Of a DNA stretch of 21,000 bases, positions 1 to 7,606 are shown one piece after another. The notes below the pieces were generated by a model that ran no database searches, was not told the origin of the DNA, and saw only the letters and a list, made by a program, of their open reading frames with translations. Origin of the DNA: Strigamia acuminata (taxonomy: Eukaryota; Arthropoda; Chilopoda; Geophilomorpha; Linotaeniidae); contig CASHSZ010000100.1 of the NCBI GenBank assembly GCA_949358305.1, positions 126,001-147,000 on the forward strand, read 5' to 3'. The translations under genes and the position numbers were made by a program. Positions within the stretch are counted from its first letter, which is position 1. Each line of letters starts with the position of its first letter.

Positions 1-512
1 TAGTAGAAGGCTCCAATGTAAGTTTTAGAAACATCCAACCGATGATTTGGGCGAATAGACTTTTGATCTCATCACAGTTGACTTAGCACAAACACCACAA
101 GACCAATGTCTCTGAATGTTCAGAAATAGTGTTTAAACCTTAGTAGAAGGCTCCAATGTAAGTTTTAGAAACATCCAACCGATGATTTGGGCGAATAGAC
201 TTTTGATCTCATCACAGTTGACTTAGCACAAACACCACAAGACCAATGTCTCTGAATGTTCAGAAATAGTGTTTAAACCTTAGTAGAAGGCTCCAATGTA
301 AGTTTTAGAAACATTCAACCGATGATTTGGGAGAATAGACTTTTGATCTCATCACAGTTGACTTAGCACAAACACCACAAAACCAATGTCTCTGAATGTT
401 CAGAAATAGTGTTTAAACCTTAGTAGAAGGCTCCAATGTAAGTTTTAGAAACATCCAACCAATGATTTGGGAGAATAGACTTTTGATCTCATCACAGTTG
501 ACTTAGCACAAA
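1..512. repeat. Satellite array, left segment (140-bp monomers)
   Basis: Three whole 140-bp monomers start at 1, 141 and 281, and a fourth starts at 421 and is cut at 512 by element E1. Monomers 1 and 2 share one variant (CCGATG and GGGCG in the variable half), monomer 3 has ATTCAACCG with GGGAG, and monomer 4 has CCAATG with GGGAG. Each whole monomer carries the 8-bp palindrome GTTTAAAC. The broken monomer resumes at 9191; 92 bp here plus 48 bp there equals exactly 140. No open reading frame of interest is present. Tandem satellite of this kind is typical of centromeric or other heterochromatin, but the window does not show the chromosomal location. Confidence 0.97.
509..512. repeat. E1 target-site duplication, left copy (CAAA)
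   Basis: The satellite reads TTAGCACAAACACC where uninterrupted. Here it stops after CAAA, and the element begins TG at 513. The second CAAA follows the 3' LTR at 9187-9190. Deleting the element plus one CAAA restores an intact 140-bp monomer. Confidence 0.95.
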
Positions 513-534
513 TGTTGCGAGCAAGAACGCAACA
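513..534 (+). other. LTR-terminal hairpin of E1 (7-bp stem, 8-nt loop)
   Basis: The first seven bases of the LTR, TGTTGCG, are repeated inverted as CGCAACA at 528-534, with loop AGCAAGAA. The same structure opens the E2 LTR with loop AGCACG. It is repeated in the 3' LTR at 7607-7628. It sits at the DNA end that an integrase would process, and in the 3' LTR it directly follows the conserved internal end. The function is unknown. Confidence 0.85.
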
Positions 535-809
535 AAAAGGATCTGGAGATTTCACGTTGTTCATCTTCTGAAAGAAAGAAAAGGCTTTTTAATTTTGTTG
601 TCAAGTTTAGATAGATTTTTAACACATATCTGACATGCCCAGTTGGTTTGCCGCTTTGTTGTCACGATCCTGGTAGTTCAAGAGGGTTGTCACTTCGCCT
701 GCCACACCTGGAATGTTTGAAAGTTGTGTTTTTAGTCTTTTGTAATTAATTTATGTGTCTTTTTCACGTTTCTGAGTTATTTCTAGTATTTGTAAGTTCT
801 CTCCTGTTT

Positions 810-875
810 CCAGTTCACTTGCGAAGGAGATAGGCGTGCATCGGCAAGATGGCCGCCATAGCGCAAGTGAACTGG
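810..875 (+). promoter_or_regulatory. 14-bp inverted repeat enclosing a YY1-like site in E1 U3
   Basis: CCAGTTCACTTGCG (810-823) is perfectly complementary to CGCAAGTGAACTGG (862-875). The 38-bp loop holds CAAGATGGCCGCCAT (845-859), which contains the CCAT core of the YY1 site on both strands. The structure is conserved in the 3' LTR at 7904-7969. The arms are seen directly; YY1 binding is inferred from the known mammalian consensus. Confidence 0.6.
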
Positions 876-1233
876 GAGATGGGAAGAACCTGAAATAAGC
901 ACAATTGTAGTTTTTGGTGCTTATTTTGCTTGTGATTTAATTTATACTAACTTGTATTGGTGTTTAAGGTAGTCCACAGGTGTCTTGGGTCGCTGGATGG
1001 GCGTTGGACATCGTTTGTGAGCGTTTGCGAGCGTCGGGCGTGAGCGTACGCCTTGCGACGCCTCTCGTGGTCGTGTGGGTCCTGCAAATGAGTTGAATTG
1101 GTCGGGTTTCAATGCCCAAGCACTGGGAAAGCTGTACTGACCGTTCTAAGACGAAGATCCATCGTTGAGAAGGCCTGTGAGTCGCTCGCGACCTTGTTTG
1201 GCTCCATTCACGTCATTTTAGCAGTTGCATGGT

Positions 1234-1244
1234 CGCCATCTTGG
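1234..1244 (+). promoter_or_regulatory. YY1-like motif CGCCATCTTGG in E1 LTR
   Basis: This matches the core of the known YY1 consensus (CCGCCATnTTG) and is the second such motif in the LTR. ACGTCA, a CRE-type half site, lies just upstream at 1210-1215. Binding is inferred. Confidence 0.4.
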
Positions 1245-1603
1245 ATTTGGTGCTGCACTGTTGCCCTGTTATTATTTCTTTTGGGGTTTTGAGGAGACCT
1301 GGACATAGGGAATATTTACTAGTTATTGTTTGTATAAATTACCAATATTAAGGGTTGTTAATCTAAGCTTTTACCTTTGTTATTGTATGGTTGTTACGGG
1401 TTAAGGTTTGTGACACTTTGCGCCCTCTTTTGGTGGCAATTGGGGTTTGGGCTCAGCATTGTGTTTTGAGTGCAGTTAATGTTAGTTTTAGCCTTTGAAT
1501 TATCTGTTAAGTTTAAGTGAAGTGCTGTTTGCACAGGTCATACTGTTTTCAAGGTGTTAGGTTAAGTTTTGCCTTTATTTATGTTAAGTTTGACATCTGT
1601 TGT

Positions 1604-1610
1604 CTATATA
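1604..1610 (+). promoter_or_regulatory. Candidate TATA box of E1 (CTATATA)
   Basis: CTATATA lies 140 bp before the ATTAAA signal, which is a workable distance for a short R region. An alternative TATAAAT is at 1333-1339. The choice rests on the spacing to the downstream poly(A)-type signal and is not certain. Confidence 0.4.
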
Positions 1611-1656
1611 CGGAAACCTTGTTGGCACTATTGTTATTATTCAAATCTGTATTGTT

Positions 1657-1689
1657 TGGTCACTGACATTTATTGTAATCAGGTGACCA
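1657..1689 (+). other. Stem-loop in presumed E1 R region
   Basis: TGGTCAC (1657-1663) pairs with GTGACCA (1683-1689), with additional TGA/TCA pairing inside around a bulged G. It begins about 20 nt after the predicted transcription start, so it would lie near both ends of the genomic RNA. Confidence 0.45.
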
Positions 1690-1760
1690 GTTGTTAAGAG
1701 TAGGTTGCTAAAGAAGCAACTCAGTTGTTATCAGTTGTTAAGTATTAAAACCAGTTGTTA
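1688..1760 (+). repeat. Four copies of CAGTTGTTA
   Basis: Identical 9-mers start at 1688, 1722, 1732 and 1752. A small hairpin GTTGC...GCAAC (about 1704-1720) lies between the first and second copies, and the ATTAAA signal lies between the third and fourth. The cluster recurs in the 3' LTR. Confidence 0.7.
1744..1749 (+). terminator. Candidate poly(A) signal of E1 (ATTAAA)
   Basis: This is the common metazoan variant hexamer. It is followed by a T-rich stretch (1757-1766) of the kind found downstream of cleavage sites. I found no AATAAA in the sense direction of the LTR. The functional copy would be in the 3' LTR at 8838-8843. Confidence 0.4.
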
Positions 1761-2105
1761 TTTTTTCCTCCTTCTTTGGATAATTTATTCCTGGGTTTCT
1801 TTTACTTCAACAATCATGATGGCTTGTGAGTAGAGAGCTTTGCCTGCTCTCCTCCTCCCTGGGAGCACGGAATTTCTACCCAGCGGCTAAAGAGGTTTTG
1901 CCAATCACTTCATCTAAATGCAGTTAGGCCTAGTTTCATGCAGTCAGGCCTAATCCTTCTTCAAGTTAGGCTTGGGCTCAGAGAAAGGATTTCAGCTTGT
2001 TTCATCAACCACTATACAGTCTCGGGCGGTTTCCAGAGTTTGGTGACCAATTCGCCAGTCCTCCCCTGTGAGATCCAAGGTTGTTTGCTACAGGGAGCTG
2101 TTTTT

Positions 2106-2123
2106 TGGTGCCGTGACCAGGAT
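2106..2123 (+). other. E1 primer-binding site, tRNA-His type
   Basis: TGGTGCCGTGACCAGGAT begins with TGG, the complement of the tRNA CCA end, and lies 13 nt downstream of the 5' LTR. Its complement, ATCCTGGTCACGGCA plus CCA, agrees with the T-arm, acceptor stem and 3' end of invertebrate tRNA-His as I recall it. The identical 18-mer stands at the corresponding place in E2, in otherwise unrelated flanking sequence. It sets the element's sense strand as +. Confidence 0.88.
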
Positions 2124-4833
2124 TTCGTGCACGTGTGTACAGCGCGCATGGAAAAGAGGTCATTTGGATGTCCAGCAAGTGATTCAAGTGGGTTGGTGCG
2201 TGCCAGTTGGTTCGTTTGTACGGCTGGTTCCGTGAGCGGCCGGCATCAAGTGCGCACGCCAGAGAGTCACGTGAGAGCGGCCATTGACGTCCTGAGTCTG
2301 CCAAGTCAAACACAACGCAATGTGCAAGTTGAACAGCTACAGCCTGAAAGAAGAAGAACATTTTTAGTTATTAAAGTGTATTTTTGGTGGGCTGTTTTCT
2401 GGGTTTTTGATGTGTTCCTTCTGGGGGGAGGGGAAGTGTGCTTTTTTGTATTTAAGTTAGCGTTTAAGTTTTGCACTCCATATAACTGCTTAAAGCAGGG
2501 GAGTTTCTGTTTGAATTAAGTTAGAATTTAGTTTTGCCTTCCTGTTGTTGAGCTTGTCCAGGAGGTGTCAGTGTGGTGTGTACGAGTCAAGTCAAGCTGA
2601 GCGGGACAATGCAATTGTCTTCAAGGAGCTTGTGGTTGCAAGGTCGCATCATGTGGTTGGCACATCAGGACGATGAAGACGGCTGGACAGTTAGCGGTGC
2701 AAGCGGGTTGCTGGTCGGTGCAGACAAGTCAAAGGACAAGTCACGCTCCAGTCAACTGAGCATTAACGCCAAGTCGTACGGGAAGGTGGACGCCTGCCGT
2801 CAGGGCAGAAAAGAAAGAAGACAAGCTTTGCTTTTATTAGTTTAGAAAGAAGTTTGTTAAGATTGAGAGTTTTATCCAGGTGCTTTTGCGGTGTTTGGTT
2901 TTTTGGTTTTGAAGTTGATACAGGCAGTTATGTTTAACGTTTTACTGTGTGAGCAGACTCGGTGCTTTGCGTGGGAGCGACCTGAGAGTATGGTCCCCTT
3001 GCTCAAGCAATTTGAGAAAGAGCCACGCTCCTGAATTTTCGAAATAAGTTTGGTTATAATATTTTGAAAGGCTGTAAGCACTTGGACACTTCTCTCAGTC
3101 TAAAATTTTGTTTGCTTGTGTTTGAAGTTCTTTCTAGCTTTAAGAGTTGATTAAGTTTTGAGGTCAGGTCTATTGTGAACTGTTAGGTTGACTGACGGCA
3201 GATTGGCCATGTTTGAGGCTGATGAGAAGCGGTCCCGCGCTCGTTTGCTTGTTCTTTCGGTTGTGGCAATCGAGTGGTCGCTCCTTCTCCCCTACTACAC
3301 TCAGCCAGTTATATTGGGTTGCGTGGGAGAGTGGAGGCGAGGGATCCCGTCTCAATGGCCGCCGTGTTTGTCCGCCAGCCTTTCAGTGGACTGACCACAT
3401 GGAAGAGTGCGTTTTGATTGTATTTTGGGGGACTTCCGTATTATTTAGTTGATTGTTTAAGCAGGTGTTAGTGTGTGAGGTTTTTCAGAAGAACCTGTGC
3501 GTGGGTTGAGATAAGATAAGCCACACTAGCTGTTTAATTAGAGAAAGCGGAAATTTAGGAATCAGTCCTCCATTCAGTCTCGTTTGTGATAAAAGGTTTT
3601 TGAGAAGTTACTGCTAAGAATTTGTAGATGTTCCCACTTCCAGCGTGTTGTACCTTTGTTTTAGTGCGTTCACAATTGGTTAGGAAGTTTGGATGCGTTA
3701 CTGGGTTTGTCATTATTTTCTCGGTGTAAACCTTTTAGTTATAAGTTAGTTCAGAGTTTTGGGGAAAATTGCTTGTTAAGTTCGCAGCCACCAAGCGTCT
3801 TTGCGAGGGCGCTTGTAGATCAGTTGGGTGGGTACCCCCCTTTTTGGAAAGTTAGTTACTGCATGTTGGGGCTTGTTCAGGGTGAAACGATCGTCCATTA
3901 GGGTCAGTCTTTCAAATTCGAGACAATTGATGTTAGTAAGTGCAGTCTCCACCTTGCACATTGTGTGGTTGGAAGGGGTATAAGGGCGCTTAATTGATCA
4001 GATCAGGGTTGTAAGAGCATTTTTCGAGACTCCAAAGTTGTAGAATTAGATATTAGAGGTTAACAGTCTTTAAATTTATTTTTTATTGAAAGTTGTCTTT
4101 ATAAGAAATAGAAAGTTACAGATTCGGGTTTTTTTTTGTGTGATTAGTTAACCTGCTTGTTCGAGCACCCATTTGGCGCTTAGCCATTTGCGGTTGGCGG
4201 AGCAGAGTGCCGCGTTGACGAATGGAACAATGGTTGGTCAGCAAAGCCAGCGAGAGAGGTAGTGTTTGAGGATGTTTTAGAATTTCATTTTTGGAAAAAG
4301 AAACGCAGCACTTCTCTCTCTTTTGAAGACTTGTTGTTCCTGCGGTTTAAGTTAAGATAGTTTTCCGAATTTGTTTCTTAGGGAATTTAGTTGTAGCATA
4401 GTTAAGTAGTCCACTCACAATGGATTCCAGTGTTGTCCCACACTCAGTTCTTGGATACATTCTGGGACTGGGGTTCAAAGAGCCAAGGCCTATTGCCTTG
4501 CAGTCAGAGTGGCAGTAGGAGAAGAGAGAGGACAATAAGCCCCGTTGGTTCGGATTAAGGTTAGAAAGAGCCAAAGAGAGATAAGTCTTATTTGTCAAAA
4601 CAGAAAAGAGAGGTTGTTGAAGTACGCCGATAGGGCGGGGCATTCGTCAGTCAACCCTCAAATTCCCAAAGCTGCCTCGTGACGTTGCAATGTGTAACGT
4701 GATAAGCATGTGAGATCTCGTTACAAGAGTCGCGTTGGATAGGGAATTAGCATTAACATGTGAGTGTTGAGTTAACGGTCACTTGCATAGGTTCATTTTG
4801 CACTGCTAACCAAAGTCAGTCGAACTGAACAAT
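2124..4833 (+). other. E1 internal region, part 1: no recognisable gene
   Basis: This 2.7-kb stretch is rich in T and G on the sense strand (2881-2940 counts T29 G17 A9 C5) and full of TAG and TAA triplets. Open frames such as 2573-2845 (90 codons), 3188-3394 and 3213-3452 overlap one another or frames on the other strand. They show no zinc knuckle, protease, polymerase or integrase residues. A modest hairpin is seen at 4693-4725 (TGTAACG pairing with CGTTACA, plus GAT/ATC inside). The stretch looks like a non-coding RNA body rather than a decayed pol gene. Confidence 0.7.
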
Positions 4834-5020
4834 AGAAAAAGGGCTTTAGTCGGTTAACAGTTGGTCCGTCGAACCCAGAGTTGGAAAAAATGGCTTTAGT
4901 CGGTTAACAGTTGGTCCGTCAAACCCGAAGAAAAAGGTTTTAGTTGGTTAACGGTGGCCCAACAAACCCAAAGAAAAAGGTTTTAGTTGGTTAACGGTGG
5001 CCCAACAAACCCATAGAAAA
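4834..5020 (+). repeat. E1 minisatellite A (four units of about 43-50 bp)
   Basis: The motif TTTAGT(C/T)GGTTAAC recurs at 4845, 4895, 4938 and 4982. Each copy is followed by a T/G-rich segment and CAAACCC or CGAACCC, and the units are separated by A-rich linkers. Units 1-2 contain GTCGG...CCGTC and units 3-4 contain GTTGG...CCAAC, so the two sides change together in a possible short stem. A fifth degenerate trace begins near 5024. Minisatellite B follows directly. Confidence 0.9.
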
Positions 5021-5034
5021 AGCATTTAGAGAGT

Positions 5035-5217
5035 CTTAAGCGGATGATAGTTAAGTCAGTCAGGCTTAAGCAATTAGATGGTCTTAAGCGGATGATAGTT
5101 CAGTCCGTCAGGCTTAAGCGAATAAGAGGTTTTTTAAGCGGATGATAGTTAAGTCCGTCAGGCTTAAGCGAATTAGAGGTTCTTAAGCGATTGATAGTTT
5201 AGTCTATCAGGCTTAAG
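5035..5217 (+). repeat. E1 minisatellite B: four tandem 36-nt hairpins
   Basis: Four units at 5035-5070, 5083-5118, 5133-5168 and 5182-5217 each begin CTTAAGC (TTTAAGC in unit 3) and end GCTTAAG. The arms pair over 7 bp. Each has an inner TGATAG that pairs with CAGTCA, CCGTCA, CCGTCA and CTATCA in turn, perfectly only in unit 4. All four are exactly 36 nt, with 12-14 nt linkers and a period of 48-50 bp. Transcribed from the LTR, they would form a row of similar RNA stem-loops. Their role is unknown; packaging, dimerisation or host-protein binding are possibilities. Confidence 0.92.
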
Positions 5218-5222
5218 CAAGC

Positions 5223-7606
5223 ACTTTTGTGCAAGCATTAGGGTTAGTGAAAGGTTAGGAGCCCAGAAGCAGAGTTCTTTCACTTTCTCGGTTGTTCTAG
5301 GACAGGGTACACTCGCCCTTAGTGACAAGGTGCGAGTCCAACAACCTTGATGTGAGAAAGGGCCAGGGATTCTATATTCTTTTCTCTTTTAGGCAGAGCC
5401 ACGCGTTTTTTTTTTGGTTTAGTTTCGTATACTTACTCAAGGTGCATGGGGTAAAGTTCTTGAGGGTCCTCGTCAGTCGGGGCATGGTTTCGGTCTCGCG
5501 GGGGATGGAACGGAACTGTTTTTTGGGCGTGTCGGTTCTCTGGTGGACACTCGTGTTATTGGACCCAATACACGAGGAGCTAATCGGTTTTAGAGGGTGA
5601 ACTTCATCACCATACTTTAATTCCTGTTGCTCACGTTCTCCTGAGCTTCTGAGCACTGTTCAACTTTCGGTCTTGTCCATTGCTCGTCCGAGATGGGCAG
5701 TAAACTTTGCCTTGGTACTTAGATTGTGCAAGGAAGTCTTCTCCTCCTTTGGATCCGGGTTTCTTTTTGCCTATGCATGAGATTGAGTCAGTTAATTCGT
5801 CAGATGCGTCAAGCATTGGGAGATGTGCGATCAAAGTTGAGTGGATCGCAACTTGTTTTCACGCCCCCTCCTACCCAAAGTTTTGAGCAGAGAAGCACAA
5901 GTGTTTTTGGCTGAACACAGGTGCACAAGTTTTTTTGGGGTTCATGAGAGAAAAGGGCAGAGGTTAGAAATGAAGAGTAAGTCGTGATTTCGAGTCCCCT
6001 TGGGCTAGCTTCCAATAGGAGAACGTAGAGGCGACGATATAGTAGAAATTAGTAATTAGCCTTTTTTGTTAGTGTTTGATTTCGGAGCTTTTTGCGACGA
6101 GTCTGACGGTCACACGACCATGGGGTTGAGGTTAGTGGCGTATCAGATACTCGCGGAAGTCTTCTGAGATAAAAGCTTAGTTAGTCAAAGGTTAGTTAAT
6201 TCATAGTTTATACCTTTAAAAGGTGGGTTTCTCTCACAAAGAAATTCACAGATGTTGTTTTTTTTCGACCTTTTCTGGCTCCGGCATTAGTGGTTTAAAC
6301 GCCGTGGCAGCATTCTTCTTCTGTCGGGAGGAAAATGGGTTATGATAGGAAGGAAGGTTTAGCTGAGATGTTAGCCAGAGAGAAGGTCGAATGAGGAGAA
6401 AGCATTGAGGATAATTCGCGGTGTCAGGGAATACCCCTAGTTTTTCGTTAAAAAAAAGGAATTATGTGTTGTGCGCTCTTAGATTCAAATTTTTGGCTTG
6501 TCTTGTGTTAGTTTAGCAGAGCCCTGCTTGTAGTGGAAAAAAATTGAGAAAAGATTTTGTACTACTAGTCGGGTGGGGCACGATTGAAGTTACTTGTCTT
6601 AAATTTAAGTGGCCGCTTCTCGTTGTGAGAGTTCTAGAGAGGTTTGAATGAAGATTTCACTAAGGGAGGGGTTTCGTTTTCTGCAATGTCAACAGGTAAC
6701 TGTTTTTTAAAAAGTGAGCACAGTTTTCTTGATTTTTCAGGTGTAGTTAGACTGGGGGTGTGTTCTTTGACATTGCGTATTATTGGTTCCAATTGTTATT
6801 TTGGTTCATTACACAGTTTAGTTTAGTTCTTTCTAGTGGAAGATATTTAGTTTAAAGGAAATTGGGCACGAGTTTATCTTTGCAGTGAGTTGCCGCCTGA
6901 GTGGACGGTCGCTGGCTTGGCTGGTTGTTTATCATCAAGTCGTGAGTTGATCGCCTGTTTAGGTTGGTCGCTTGGCGTCCCAACGATGAATTGGTTGTTT
7001 TTTGCTTAGTTAGATAGGAATCTGCTTTAGCTTTCTGCGGCATTTTCGTTTCAGTTTGATGTCAACTTTGGCAGGCTTCCTGAATGGATCAATGGCTGAG
7101 CTCAGGTGCTTGCGTAAGTCGGTGTCTTTAGGGGCGAATTTTGTCTGAGGATTCAAACTACCTCTTAAAGGAAGTGTATGAGAAGTCGGTTCGTTAGTTT
7201 AGCTTTAAGGTTATTTGTGGTTTAGTGGTGTCTTGTCGTTGACTGACCCCATTGGTTGGGGGTCTCAGTTTCCCAAAGTTGACTGCAGGTCAATCTCTAT
7301 GGGAGAGACAAGCTCTTTTTTTTGTGATTGTTAGTCGTTTCTTTGTATTACGAGTTGCAGGTTAGAGTCCGGTTATTTTGCAGTATGTCTAGGATCTTCT
7401 CGTTTCAGGGGACCCGCTCCTGTTCATGTTAATGTATTGTTAACAGAAGAGTCAATATATTTTCGATTTGGGAAAAGGGGTTCTATGATTCGTTGTGGAT
7501 TCTTGCCAAGGGATATAGGCATGGTGAAAGTCAGTATGCTCGGTCTTTTCTTCATGAATGCGGTTCCTTCAGGGCGGCTGCTCTCTTCTTTTTTGGCCGG
7601 CAGCGA
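5223..7606 (+). other. E1 internal region, part 2: no recognisable gene
   Basis: This 2.4-kb stretch is T+G-rich with short overlapping frames and no retroelement protein motif. A purine run GGGAAAAGGGG occurs at 7470-7480, 126 nt before the 3' LTR, which is too far to be an ordinary polypurine tract. A bulged hairpin lies at 7242-7269 (ACTGA-CCCC with GGGG-TCTCAGT). The last 30 bases are pyrimidine-rich and end in GGCCGGCAGCGA directly before the LTR. Confidence 0.7.
7580..7606 (+). other. Conserved block before the E1 3' LTR (polypurine tract absent)
   Basis: A pyrimidine run followed by GGCCGGCAGCGA abuts the TG of the 3' LTR. E2 has TTCTTCTTTGGCCGGCAACG at the same place in its own orientation. 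Most LTR elements carry a polypurine tract here to prime plus-strand DNA; this block is pyrimidine-rich on the sense strand. Confidence 0.75.

Larger units (their letters stand above)
513..2092 (+). repeat. E1 5' LTR (1580 bp)
   Basis: The repeat starts TGTTGCG and ends GCTACA, and matches 7607-9186 except at 1037 (G here, A at 8131) and 1072 (C here, A at 8166). It opens with a hairpin (513-534). The likely U3 part contains a 14-bp inverted repeat enclosing a YY1-like site (810-875), a GAGCGT-rich stretch (about 1018-1056) and a second CGCCATCTTGG site (1234-1244). A TATA-like CTATATA lies at 1604-1610 and an ATTAAA poly(A)-type signal at 1744-1749. The R region would then run from about 1635 to 1765, and U5 to 2092. 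U3/R/U5 limits are inferred from these motifs only. A 64-codon frame inside the LTR is not convincing as a gene. Confidence 0.95.

Noticed and set aside
281-310. GTAAGT in A-type monomers as splice donors
   Set aside because: It is part of a non-coding satellite with no exon or acceptor context; a chance match repeated by tandem copying.
1-512. CRISPR-like array from regular repeats
   Set aside because: The whole 140-bp unit repeats with no unique spacers, and the surroundings are eukaryotic retroelements.
1098-1292. 64-codon frame present in both E1 LTRs
   Set aside because: The repeat is expected because the LTRs are copies; its presence twice is no evidence of coding.
1938-2519. 193-codon open frame on +
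   Set aside because: It runs from the 5' LTR across the primer-binding site into the interior, overlaps a 118-codon frame on the other strand, and its product has no recognisable domain.
5240-5250. TTAGGG as telomeric repeat
   Set aside because: Only an isolated hexamer, not a tandem run.
7470-7480. GGGAAAAGGGG as the E1 polypurine tract
   Set aside because: It lies 126 nt before the 3' LTR rather than next to it, and E2 has no clear counterpart.
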